Source: Antilocapra americana | Lineage: Eukaryota > Chordata > Mammalia > Artiodactyla > Antilocapridae | Direction of reading: 5' to 3' | NCBI GenBank assembly: GCA_007570785.1 | Contig: ML661383.1 | Span: 124,001-188,000, forward strand | Length of the DNA: 64,000 nucleotides | Part shown: piece after piece, positions 1-25,450 of the stretch | Numbering within the stretch: the first letter of the stretch is position 1 | How the letters are laid out: each line of letters begins with the position of its first letter | Position numbers and translations under genes: made by a program | The notes under the pieces: model-generated | The model's input: only the letters and a program-made list of their open reading frames with translations | Databases searched by the model: none | Told to the model about the DNA's origin: nothing

Positions 1-1330
1 TCCAAGGGGTCTTCCTGACCCAAGGACCAAACTCGGGTATTCCACATTTAAGTCAGATTCTTGTACTATGTGAGCCACCATTTAAGTCTTTAAAGTCATT
101 TCAAATATTTTTTTTTTCAGTGCTGTAAGACAGGGGTCCATTTTCATCCTTTTGCATGTAGAAAATCATTTTTTCCAGCATCATTTATTGAAGAGACTAT
201 CCTTTCCATACTGACTGGTGTTGGCACCCTTGTCAAAGATTGTTTGACCATGTATGTGAGTTTATATCTAGGCTCTGTTCCATTGGCCTATGTGTCTTAT
301 TTTTGTGCCAATATTGTATTGACTACTATAATTTTGAAATTTAGTCTGAAATAAGGAAGAGTGATGCCTCAGAATTTTTTTTGTCTTTCTCAAGTTTTTC
401 CTCAGATATTCATGGTATATGGTGATATCATATGAATTTTAAGATTGCTTTTTATTTCTGTGAAAAATGCCATTGGAATTTTGATAGAGATTGCATTGAA
501 CCTGTAGATCACTTTTGGGGATATGTACATTTTAACAATGTTAATCCTTCCAACCCAAGAACATAGGATATCTTCCTACTTGTTTATGTTTTCTTCAATT
601 TCTTTCCTCAGTGTCTTACAGTTTTCCGCCAACAGATCTTTCATTCCCTTGACCAATTATTTTTAAGTACTTTATTATTTTTGGTGCTGTTGAAAACGGG
701 ATTGCTTTCTTAATTTCTCTGATGGTTTGTTGTTATTATAATGACTTTTTTTCATGTTGATCTTGTATCCTGCAAATTTACTGAATTTGTTCAATTCTAA
801 CAGATATCTTTCTGGAGTATTTAATAATTTCCATATATAATATCTTGTCATCTACAGAGACAATTTTACTTCTTCATTTCCAAGTTGAATGCCTTTTATA
901 TCTCTGTCTTGCCTAATGTGTTCCTATACTGCTTTGAATAGAAATGGTGAGAATGGACATCCTTGTGAGGTTCCTGATTTTAAAGAAAAAACTCTCAGAC
1001 TTTCACCTTTGACTCATGACATTATCTGTGGACTTGTCATGTGTGATTTTTATTACGTTGAGCTTGTTGTTTAGTTGTCAAGTTGTGTTCAACTCTTTCA
1101 TGACCCCATGAACTGTAGCCCGCCAGGTACTTCTGTCCATGAGCACTGCCAGCAAAATTTGGAGTGGGTGGCCATTTCCTTCTGGAAGGGATACTATTGA
1201 TTGAAACTTCACCTTCAGCATTGGTAGGTGGATTCTTTACCAAAGAGCCATCGAGGAAGCCCTATGTTGAGTTACATTCCTTCCATACTTCATTTGTTGA
1301 GAGGATATTGAATTTTGTCAAATACACACA
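1..1330 (-). repeat. L1 fragment, antisense, split by a SINE
   Basis: The minus strand resembles an old L1 ORF2 region with many stops. The plus strand shows the familiar reversed L1 wording (for example CACCCTTGTCAAAGATTGTT near 226 and GAATGGACATCCTTGTGAGG near 950). The match resumes after the SINE with a TTGAATTTTGTCAAAT block near 1307. Confidence 0.75.
1066..1263 (-). repeat. Bov-tA-type SINE
   Basis: Diverged reverse-complement Bov-tA: TGTGTTCAACTCTTTCATGA on the left and CATCGAGGAAGCCC on the right, the reverse of the consensus start GGGCTTCC. It lies inside the L1 fragment. Confidence 0.8.
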
Positions 1331-1949
1331 TATCTCATTCCTTGCTGTTTTGTAAATATTGCACTTCTTAAAATTGAAGGTCTAGGAGCAAGTTTATAAG
1401 TATCAATTTTTCAACACCATGTACTCATTTTGTGTCTCTCTGATACATTTTGGCAATTCTCACAATATTTCAAACGTTTTTGTTATGATTATATTTATTA
1501 TGATGATCTGTGATCAGTGATCTTTGATGACATTACTTCAAAAAGATTATTATTAACTGATGGCTCAGATTAGAGCCTCTTTTAGCAATAAAGTAGTAAT
1601 ATTTTTTAATTAAGGTAAGTACATTTTAAAAGACATAATTCTGTTGCATACCTAACAGACTACGGTATAAAGATAACTTTTATATGTATAGGGAGACCAA
1701 AAAATTTATATGAATTGCTTTAAGATATTCACATCATTGTGGTGATCTGGTACTGAGCTTATAATATTTTTATTGAGATCCTGTGACATTTATGACCTGA
1801 GAAACCAGGATAATTGGGAATTAATTAAATTTGGGAAAAATCAGAAAGAGGATGAGAGGTACATGTCTATTCCAAGGCTTATCCTTATGAAGTTTCTACT
1901 TCTCAAAAATTGATAAATTCATTATCTTAATTTATTTTATAAATAGTTA

Positions 1950-2250
1950 CCCTTATAGATCAGTTGGTAAAGAAACTGCCTGCAATACAGGAGAACCTGG
2001 TTCGATTTCTGGGTTGGGAAGATCTGCTGGAGAAGGGATAGGCTACCCACTCCAGGATTTTTAGGCTTCCCTTGTGGCTCGGCTGGTAAAGAATGTGCCT
2101 GCAATGTGGGAGACCTGGGTTTGATCCCTAGGTTGGGAAGATCCCCTGGAAAAGGGAAAGACTCCAGTATTCTGGCCTAGAGAATTCCCTGGACTATATA
2201 GCCCATGGGTCACAAAAATTTGGACACGATTGAAGGACTTTCACTTTCAC
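1950..2250 (+). repeat. Bov-tA2-type SINE with duplicated tRNA-like unit
   Basis: Two tRNA-like heads follow each other (TCAGTTGGTAAAGAAACTGC near 1960 and CTCGGCTGGTAAAGAATGTG near 2078), then the common tail ending GGACTTTCACTTTCAC. Confidence 0.85.
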
Positions 2251-2589
2251 AGAATAATAGTCATAGTGTTTAAGTCAAACTACTTAAAGTCAAACTTCCA
2301 GGCCTAAAATTACTAAATTTTTAAAACATTTTGTATAATTTCTCAACTCCTTATGATAACCTATAAAACTATACATTATCTAGTATGAACCCACCTCTCC
2401 AGCCTCAGTTTTGCTCTTTCCCTTGCCAATACCAGATCTTCAGTCATGCTGGCTTTTCTTCATTTTCTTGAATATGACATATTATGTTTCACTTTGGAGA
2501 CATTTTTGAATGTTTGCCCCCACTTTTCTTCAAATGCTCTTAACCCAGGTTTTAGTTCAGCTGGCTCCTGTTCTTTATGAAGTGGAGTA

Positions 2590-2861
2590 AAGTAAGAGTT
2601 GCTCAGTCGTGTCCAATTCTTTGTGACCCATGGACTATACAGTCTATGGAATTCTCTAGGCCAGAATACTGGAGTCTGTATAGTCTGTGGAATTCTCTGG
2701 GCCAGAATACTGGAGTCTGTATAGTCTGTGGAATTCTCTGGGCCAGAATACTGGAGTGGGTAGCCTTTCCCTTCTCCAGGGGATCTTCCCAACCCAGGGA
2801 TTGAACCCAGGTCTTCCACATTGCAGGCGGACTCTTTACCATCTGAGCCACAGGGAAGCCC
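2590..2861 (-). repeat. Bov-tA SINE containing a 41-bp tandem triplication
   Basis: Ends with CACAGGGAAGCCC (reverse of the SINE start). Inside it the block AGTCTGTGGAATTCTCTGGG starts at 2641, 2682 and 2723, an exact 41-bp period. The first copy differs at a few bases. Confidence 0.85.
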
Positions 2862-3689
2862 TTTTCTTTACAAGCAGTCCCATAACTGTGACTGGCATCA
2901 CCAGTCACTCAGTTCTGCAAACCAGAAGTCTGTTTTCATCTATTGAAGCCCTGTTCTTTTATGTCACTCAGGTCCAATTCAGGATCACATTCTTAATTTA
3001 CCATCTAAATATTTGACTGTGTTCTTTTCTCTTTCTCTCCACTGCCACTATCTAGCCATCCTTCTCTTAAATGAATAAAGTCTCTCATTTTACTATTATT
3101 ATTATATACAAAACACCACAGACTCACAATTTAAAGTCAGACTTTATTGTTTATAACAAATGCATTGCAGGATGGATGCAAGGAGACTAATCATAAGCCA
3201 GGGACTGGGAACAACTCATAGCAGTTTTGTAACATATCAGAATCACCTGCTTTCTTTTATATAAAATTGTATCCAGAGGACCCTTTTAAGAGAGGAGTCA
3301 AGTAACCATAATAATAAGGTCTATACCCATCCAGGGGAGGGAAAGGAAGATGAACATTATGAACTTAAGGTTGCAAACTTCAAAAAGGATATTTGAAAAG
3401 CATTCGGTTATTGGATAACAGTATTTGACAGGAAAGATATTTGTCTAGAGTTTAAAGATCTTGTCCAGGAAAATAAAACATGAAGAATATCTACTGAAAT
3501 TGTTACTATTAGAATACCTGACTAACAGAACTTCCTATTCTTTTGATTACGGAGAGGCTCATTGAAATATCAGCATCTATTTTAGCCCTTTCTCTAATCA
3601 TTCTATTCACTATATGCATCCAGAGTGATGTTTTCAAATTAGAAAACCACCACTAGCACCACCACCTTTCCAAAATCCAGCAGTGGATT
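2862..3689. other. Mostly unassigned sequence
   Basis: No coding signal was recognised. A stretch at 3105-3400 has a TTTATT near 3143 (AATAAA on the minus strand) but no identifiable gene or repeat. Confidence 0.4.
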
Positions 3690-4000
3690 ACCACTTACCT
3701 TAGGATAAAAGGCCAAAATTCTTTATAGGATGGTTACACCTGTCTGCACCTGAAGCCTCATCTCCCAGACTCTCCTCTTTAACTTTATTTTCTTCTAGAC
3801 ATACTAATCTTTAGTTACTCAAACTCACCTAGCTCCTTTACCCAGCTAGGAAATTTTGCCTCTTCTACTCGGAACGTTCTTTCCTCACCTCTTTCTCTAA
3901 TTAACTCAAATTTATCATTCAAATCTCAGTTCAAAGGTCACTTCTAAAAAGATATTTATCCAGGATTAGGTCAGAGTCCCCTCTTACTGTCATGACTTTC
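3690..4000. repeat. L2-like ancient LINE fragment
   Basis: Pyrimidine-rich text with the L2 3' wording, for example TCATTCAAATCTCAGTTCAA followed by AGGTCACTTCT. Strongly diverged; limits approximate. Confidence 0.5.
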
Positions 4001-4118
4001 TATACTTTCCTTCTTACCACTCACCATAATACTATGAGATAGTATTCTATTTTGGTCTTTATTGAATCCTTAGTCTCAGAACAGAGTCTGGTACATATTT
4101 TTTTTAAGAAATCAATAT

Positions 4119-4417
4119 GAAAGTGAAAGTTGCTCAGTCCTGTGCAACTCTTTGTGACCCCCATGGAATTCTCCAGGCCAGAATACTGGAGTGAGTAGCC
4201 CTTCCCTTCTCCAGGTGATCTTCCCAACCCAAAGATTGAATCCGGGTCTCCTGCAAAGCAGGTGGATTCTTTACCAGCCGAGCCACAACGGAAGCCCAAG
4301 AATCCTGGAGTGGGTAGCCTATCCCTTCTCCAGAGGATCTTCCCAATCCAGAAATTGAACCAGGGACTCCTGTATTGCAGGCGGATTCTTTACTAACTGA
4401 GCTATCAGGGAATCCAG
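4119..4417 (-). repeat. Bov-tA2-type SINE
   Basis: Reverse-complement dimeric SINE: AAGTTGCTCAGTCCTGTGCA at the left, two tRNA-like heads, and CTATCAGGGAATCC at the right. Confidence 0.85.
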
Positions 4418-6210
4418 TAAATCAGTTGAGGAAGTAAAACACTACAAATAGGATATTAGTTGTTTTGGAAGACAGGTAAGAAAAATAAAGAGGATACCAC
4501 AAAGGAAGTGCAAGGAATTAAAAAGTATTTTGAATAAAATTAGTAGATTTAAGGTTTATGTAGGGGAATAGGGCAAGTTAAGAGAAATGGAAAAAAATTA
4601 AGGAAATATGCCAGGTTTCTAAGTAAGTGGCATCAAAGGGTTTGTTGAAGACAAAAATTGAAGGTCACATTTTGGATATGTCAGGTATGATATGTCTGTG
4701 AAATACTGAAGTAGAGATGTGAAGCATCTGATGTAAATGTGAAAGTGAAGAAGAGATCTGGTTGGCAGATTCAGGTCTCTATGCCAAAGCATGTGTTTTA
4801 AATCCATGGAAATAATTGCAATCACTCAGAGAGAGGTTAGAGAGACAGAGATTTAGATCCAACTGAGTTCTTAGGTGAAACAGAAGCTAATCCAATTAAA
4901 AAAAATCTGAAAAAGAACACTCAGTAAGAGAGAAGGAAAATAAGGGGAGAGTAGAATCATAAGAGACCAAAGGAAGAAAAGAAGTGAGAGTGTCTCTCCA
5001 TACTGAATAGTGTAGTGAAACAGAGCAAGATGAGGATAAAGGAGTACATGGTATTAGTAACAAAAATATTTTTGATTCTGTTGACAAGAGCAGATTAAAT
5101 GACATAATGATGGAAACTGGAGTAAGGAGATGAAAAAGGACTGGTGTTGAGGATGTTGAGACTGTGTCGTGAAAACTTAGGAGTTTGACAAGGAAGAGAA
5201 AAATTGAGGGTCATGGATTTTATTTAGCTGAGAGAGAGGATTGATCTGTCAGAAAAAAAAAAAAGATTGTTAAGTCTGAAGAAAAGGGATAATCTAAGAA
5301 ATAAAGTCCTCAAAAAGGTGAAAATGGGGAGCATGGGCTTTGGTAAAATGAAGTGCTCTATGCTCATTATAATAGGATAAAAGAAGAAAATGATAAGCCC
5401 AAGTATAGATACAAGATTTATGGGTAAAAAGAGAGTTTCCAAGGTACGGCTTCTATTTTCTTATTCAATCATGAAAATAAAACAACTGAGAGTTATAAGA
5501 ATACCTAGATGAGAGACTTCATAAATTCCAAACTTACAATCAAAGTGAAGGAGAATAAATAGCTAAAAGATCAGGAAGAAAATCTGAGTATGGGGTGCCA
5601 CGAGAGCCCTACCTAAACATATATCTATATTAGGGGTTAAAAGATGGAACAAAAGCCATACAGCATCATCATGTTAAAGCTATTGGAAAGAGAAAGAAAA
5701 AGAAGAAAGAATACAAAGTAGGAGAAGATACCTGTGAGCTCAAGAGAATTAAGAATTATAGACTACATAATTTGCTTCTTTTATTTTTCAACTTCTTAAC
5801 CATGAAAGGGTATTTAGATTGTGAAAAATATCCAAGTGTTATACCTGTATGACTGTATGGGAATCATCATTAAATCAGCTATGCTGTGCTGCTGTTAGAA
5901 ACATTTTATGTAAGAAATACAGACGTCGATTAGAGATACATAGCTGGGCAAATGGTGTTAATAGCAACAAACATATTTTTCAACATGACTTTCTGAGTTC
6001 TTCGAAATTCTTTTGACAAATAACTTAATGAGAATCTTCTAAAATGAAACAAAATGTTGACTGTACTTATAATTATCATTTTTAAATGCTTTTCTGAGTT
6101 GTTCAAGTTGATTACTTATTATAGCTTTTACCAAAATTAATGAATAATGAAAAGTTATATATTACATATATAATAAAAGAAACTTTCTCTGGGTATATAT
6201 ATAATATATA
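4418..6210. other. Unassigned A/G-rich sequence downstream of the amylase gene
   Basis: Purine-rich, possibly a very old interspersed repeat near 4640-4800. No gene, splice pair or RNA gene was recognised. An AT-dinucleotide tract lies at 6190-6212 just past the amylase stop. Confidence 0.35.
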
Positions 6211-6216
6211 TTTAAT
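6211..6216 (-). promoter_or_regulatory. Candidate poly(A) signal of the amylase gene (ATTAAA)
   Basis: ATTAAA on the minus strand begins 7 nt after the TAA stop. No AATAAA was seen in the next 120 nt. This would give a very short 3' UTR, as is usual for mammalian amylase mRNAs. The cleavage site is not determined. Confidence 0.5.
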
Positions 6217-6223
6217 TTAAATT

Positions 6224-20292
<14,069 letters not shown>

Positions 20293-20304
20293 TTTGCATT
20301 GAAG

Positions 20305-20341
20305 TTGTCAGTGTTCTTTCCAGAAACTATCTATATTCCTG
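20305..20341 (-). promoter_or_regulatory. Candidate amylase core promoter (TATA-like) and alternative acceptor
   Basis: The minus strand reads TTCTTACAG then GAATATAGATAG about 40 nt before the start codon. ATATAGATA is a plausible weak TATA element that would place transcription start near 20305 and give a 5' UTR of about 13 nt, as in other pancreatic amylases. TTCTTACAG also looks like a splice acceptor ending at 20339, which could join an upstream noncoding exon as in some amylase transcripts. Neither role can be proven from sequence. Confidence 0.4.
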
Positions 20342-20487
20342 TAAGAAGCATATTTTACAAAGTCAATGTTAACATGAATAAACACTTGGACCACAAACTC
20401 TTTATTCATAATCTGAAGAGAACTATTAATAATAACATTAAACAGATGAAGAACATCCATAAAATCTTCTAGGAATACCACCTAACT

Positions 20488-20724
20488 CAGTGGTCACCAA
20501 CATTTTTGGTACCAGGGTCCTGTTTCATGGAAGACAATTTTTCCACAGCTAGTCAGGGTGGAGGATGGTACAGGTGGTAATTCAAGTGGTGGGAGCAATG
20601 CAGAGTGGCAGATGAAGCCTTGTTGGCTCACAAGCTGCACACACCTCCTGCTGTGAGACCCAGTTCCTAATAGGCCATGGACTGGTAAGGTACTGCTCCA
20701 TGGCCGGGGGTTTGGAGAGTCGTG
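20488..20724. repeat. Non-autonomous hAT-like DNA transposon relic upstream of amylase
   Basis: The ends CAGTGGTCACCAACATTTTT and CGGGGGTTTGGAGAGTCGTG are imperfect inverted repeats. The flanks ACCTAACT and ATCTAAAT match at 6 of 8 bases, fitting an old 8-bp target duplication. It lies 0.15-0.4 kb upstream of the candidate amylase promoter. Confidence 0.55.
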
Positions 20725-22221
20725 ATCTAAATAACCTTTTATAACAATGTTTTCCTTATTGAGAGAATATTAAAATATACCTAAAGTTCATAATCATGCA
20801 TTACTTAGGTAGGATTAGACCTTATTTCTGAAGTCCTTTATTAACAGAAGGAAAAAACAATTGGAGTCAACTGAGTTCACAGTCAAAATATTGCAAACAT
20901 TTGTAACATTTCAGTTTAAAAACAAAAACAAAAACATATTATTCGATTCCATTCTGGTTTTACCCTCAACCAAAATTTTAAATCATTTAACTTTCTGTAC
21001 CAAGATTTAAGAAACCACTTGGAACATGAATAACCATGAACTGAAGAAACAGACCTTCCTCTCTCCCCTCTTCATCAAATCATGTGCTTAATGCGTTGAC
21101 TGTAGCAGTAAAGTGTGGCTTTTTCCCCACTCTTATTTCTTATAACCAAGTACCTCTTATATCTGATAAAACACTGTTAATAAATTCACATCCATTTCCC
21201 TTCTTAATATACATGAAATTCTACTAGAGAATATAGTACAGGCAGAAAAAAAGTTAATCTCGTCATTCAACAAGCATTAACTGAGTGTCTGTTTTTTTGC
21301 TAAGAACATGGATAATATTCAGGATACAATAATGAACAAGACAGAAAGGATACTGTTCTTGAGCAACTTACATTAAGTGGAAAAGAAAGAAAATACATGA
21401 GTAGATAATAGTAATAATAATAAAACAATGTAAGATGGCAATAAGAACTAGTATTAAGTAACAGTGTAATAAAATAGAAAATGACTTCACCATCAGTGTA
21501 TTTTAGACTGAATAGTCAGGGAAAGTACCTTTGACAAAGTGATTTTCAGGTAGAATTTGAAAGATTAGAAGAAGGCAGTTATTTTAAGATCAGAAAAAGA
21601 GTAATCTAGATATAAGAAAGTATAATAGTAAAAGCCCAAAGTAGGAAAAAGCTTTGAATACTCAAATGATATTAAAAAGATAAAATAAATAAAAGTCAGT
21701 GCAACTAAAACAGGTGGCAAAGTGGAGAGGAAAACAAGATGAGGTCAAGAGAAATAGGCCAGATCATGTAGGACCCTATGGAATATAATGAAAGAGAAGG
21801 CCACTGAGGCTCGAAAAAAAGGGACCTAAGAGACTCTGATTAACTTTTAAAAATAATTCTTGCTCTGCTGTGAAGAAATTGGCTTATAGGAAGACAAGAA
21901 TGGAGGCAAACAGATCAGTAGGCTTTTTCAGTGGTCTAGAAAAGAAGTAAATGGTTTGGACTGGGGTACTGACAGAACACATTTCACAGGTAACAAGGCA
22001 ATACGTTTATAGATAGATTAGAGCTCAAGAATAAGGGAAAGATAAAAATTAAAGAAGTGGGTATTTGGTGACACCATTTACTAAGATGAGGAAAAATGAA
22101 GAATTACTAGCTTCGTGGAGGAAATACCAAGAGTACTCTATGAATCCTAATACTCTCTTTCAGTCCTTCCTCCAACCCACTTTGTGAATAATCTCTATGT
22201 CCTTTGTTTTTTTTTTTTAAA
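20725..22221. other. Intergenic sequence upstream of amylase, old repeat wording
   Basis: 21240-21850 reads like an ancient mammalian repeat (AACAAGCATTAACTGAGTGT; GATCATGTAGGACCCTATGG) that I could not name. No gene seen. Confidence 0.4.
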
Positions 22222-22598
22222 TATTATTTAGTTCAAGCTGCTGTAACAAGAATACCATAGACTGGATGGCTTATAATTAAACGTTTATTTCTCACATTTG
22301 TGGAGTCTGGGAAACCCAAGATCAAAATATCAGAAATCTAGTGTCTGGCAAAAGCTCCCTTCCATGATGACAGACGGCCATTTTCTTCTTGTATCCTCAC
22401 ATAGCGTAGACCATTGAGAATTTTATGCTGTTTTGCTTCTTACAAGGACACTAATTCTATCAGGAGAGCTTCACTCTCATGACTTTACCTTAACATAATT
22501 ACTTCCCAAAGGTGTCACTGCCTAATATCATCCCATTGAGAGGTAGGGTATCAACATCTGAATTTTGTGGTGGAGTGAAACACAAACACAGTCCCTAG
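22222..22598 (-). repeat. MLT1-type solo LTR (ERVL-MaLR), non-coding
   Basis: The plus strand reads as the reverse of MLT1: AAGCTGCTGTAACAAGAATA, CCATAGACTGGATGGCTTAT, and CATCTGAATTTTGTGGTGGA near the right end. Old, no coding content. Confidence 0.75.
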
Positions 22599-25450
22599 CA
22601 CGCATCCATTGCAAAACTAAAATTCCTTCATATTTTACAAGCAACTTTATTCCTTTGTGACTTTCAAGTACTTTCAAATTCCCTTCCATCACCCTTGAAT
22701 ACCTACTTGATTTTATTGTATTAGAGCATAGGTAGAGATATGAAAACATATAATAACTTTTACCAAGGATCAGCCATTGTCATATGTTTTCTCATGTAAT
22801 CTTAATTTTTATCTAAGTTAATCTAAAGAGCTATTAACTTCAAAGCAGAAACATTAAAACAGGTATTTATATCTTGGAAGGTAAATACTGCAAAGTACTG
22901 ACATCTTTGATATTAATAACAAAACAGAAAAATAAGAACTTGAAATAGTTGTTATATCTACTTCTATTGTTATTATAGTCTACTTGTTATTATAGTCTTC
23001 CTAAAGTGGTTCTACTCAGAGAAGCTATTCACAGTAATACTAGTATCAGTGCTCTGTTGCCCACATCTCGTATTTTCTGGATTGTTCTAAAAAGTGGAAA
23101 TTTATTTTTATTTGAAAACTCTAATGGTTACTATAATTTACCCAATGAGATGTCTTAGGAGTTCCTAAAAAATATTAAATAGGACGTTTGATAATATCTT
23201 AACAAAGCAATACTCTTTAGGGAGCATTTATATTTGAAGTTTCAATAAGACATATCTAATGTTAAGAAGAAAAAAAGTTCTGTTTACTTTGACTTATCTA
23301 CAAGGTTTATTCTCAGGATAATAAGTCACATGTAAAGATTACAGAAATGAAAGTAAAGACAATCAAGTTTACATACCACACTTATGAAATGAGAGAAACA
23401 TTTTGAGCCATGGCCCAGATGCATTTCAACAGAGTACATTTTGTGCTGCTGGATACTGAAACTTGAGCTGTCAACAAGTCTAAAATAGATTGTGAACTCT
23501 GAACTGTATCAAAGCACATGACAGAAATCACTCATTTCAAGAAAAAAGTGGAAGAGCAAACTACATGACACTCAAAACCATTTTAATAACTTACCACATC
23601 AACTTCCCTGAGTCAGCGGTCTCCCAAATCCACAGTTCAGTTTTTCCAATTATAAAACAACAAAATCACACAGTTCTGGTTTACTTTTCTTTCAGTTAGG
23701 GAAAAAAATTCTGAATTCAGGATTTTATAGATTTCCTATAAACAATCTTCTTTTCAAGAGGTGCTCTTACAATCCTGCTCAAACTCTCCAAATCTAATTT
23801 GTACAAAAAGTATACTCTGAGCTGCACATGACACCAGATTTGGCCACTCTCCCTCCTGCTTCCTGAGCAAACTGCTGACTTACTTCCTCCAGCTCAGTTT
23901 GCTCCCCTGCCTCCTCTTCTAATTACACCATACCTTTTCAGTTGCTTACTTTCTATTTGTTTTCCTTTCTCATTCTCAATATCCTCTTCCAATCTCAATC
24001 AGTCTTTTTTTTCTCTGATACATTTATATCAACCCATGGTGGGAGGGGTACTCTTTGCTAAAATAACCTTAAAGACACAGATTAGAGTATGATTGTGTCA
24101 AATTAGTTAAGTAGACTGTAAACAAAATCTCTAAACTGGAAACCTAAGTTTGAATCCAACTTTGCCATTTACTATGTGAAGCTTAGAGAAAACAATAAAA
24201 TCTGTAGATTGCATCTAGGTCTTCGTTTGAAAAATGAGAATAACAGTACTGTTGACAAATATGATAAAATTTCAAAAAATAACAACTACCAATGTACATC
24301 AAGTGTTACTATGTGCCTTTTCCGTGTATTATCACTTTGATTCCTCACAGATATATAAATTCAGGATAGAAATATGATTATACTTAGTCTTTAAAGAAGG
24401 AACCTGAGACACTAAGAAATGGAATAATGCAGTATGTTTATGAACATATTTTAGTAAATGTTGACACTGAAATTCAAAACCAAGTGATCTATTAATAACA
24501 CTGCAGTGAATTTTTATTCAGTCTTTTTAATCTCCCTCATTGGGTGGTTCTAAAAATTCAAACAAAAAATTATATGTGACAATATCTTCAAATATGGAAA
24601 TTTCCTGTTTAGTTAATATTAATATGTTCAGAAGGTTACAGAAGTATTAAGAGTTATTCCAATATGTCCTATTTTTTCTTTCATTTTAAATAAAATTAAC
24701 ATTTCTATTAGTTTTTATTCCTGGTATCATACCCACAGAATATTTTGTTGCTAAATATTCAGTGCTCCTCCCTGCAGGTGAAATATACACTCCTGTCCTA
24801 TTGAATTCATGTGTGCTTATGTGAGTTGCTTTGGCAATGAAATGGAAACAGAAGTAATGTTTTACTTTGAGGCTTCTATGATTGTAAAATATGTGTCAAG
24901 ATGATTTTCTGTGACAGATTATAAAGTGACTAATATGAAGAATCCCCTTGTTAATCTGAGATGAACATGAGAGATAAACTTTGCTATTGTAAGGCACTGA
25001 GAATTTCTAGTTCTTTGTTACTACAGCATAACCTATTCTCTCCTGAGTGATACAACTACTAAGTTCCCTTAAGATCTTTGATTCATAAGATATTCTTAAA
25101 TTACATTTTCTTTCTCTTGGAATGTAAAAAGTCAAGGAAAGGATAAACCATAAGATCGGAGAATGTTAACACTGAGAGAGACTACTGGAATAAACTATTC
25201 CAGTGGTTTCTAGATCTTCAATAAGAACCAAAATTTCATATATATATATTTAATATAAAATCATGAAATTATAGCTTTATAAAAAATCTGCCATTAATAC
25301 ATTGTTCTTGTCCTACTTTTCGGTCATTTTAAAACACTTATATAAATATAATCATCTTATTTTATTGATATAGAAAATAAGACCTAAGAACAAGACAAGT
25401 AGCATTTACACTAGACAAATAACCACTCTAAAAAGGAGCAAAACTGACAT
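22599..25450. other. Intergenic sequence with MIR relics near 24118-24480
   Basis: AAGTTTGAATCCAACTTTGC, then a TGAAAAATGAGAATAACAG-type segment near 24225, is a MIR. A second MIR-like stretch follows (AAGAAGGAACCTGAGACACT). The rest is unassigned. Confidence 0.5.

Noticed and set aside
1037..1243. 68-codon frame resembling GYSSWGHERVEHN
   Set aside because: Typical chance translation of a Bov-tA SINE, repeated at many places in the window.
2641..2760. Regular 41-bp repeats as a CRISPR-like array
   Set aside because: Direct tandem copies without spacers, within a SINE of a mammalian genome.
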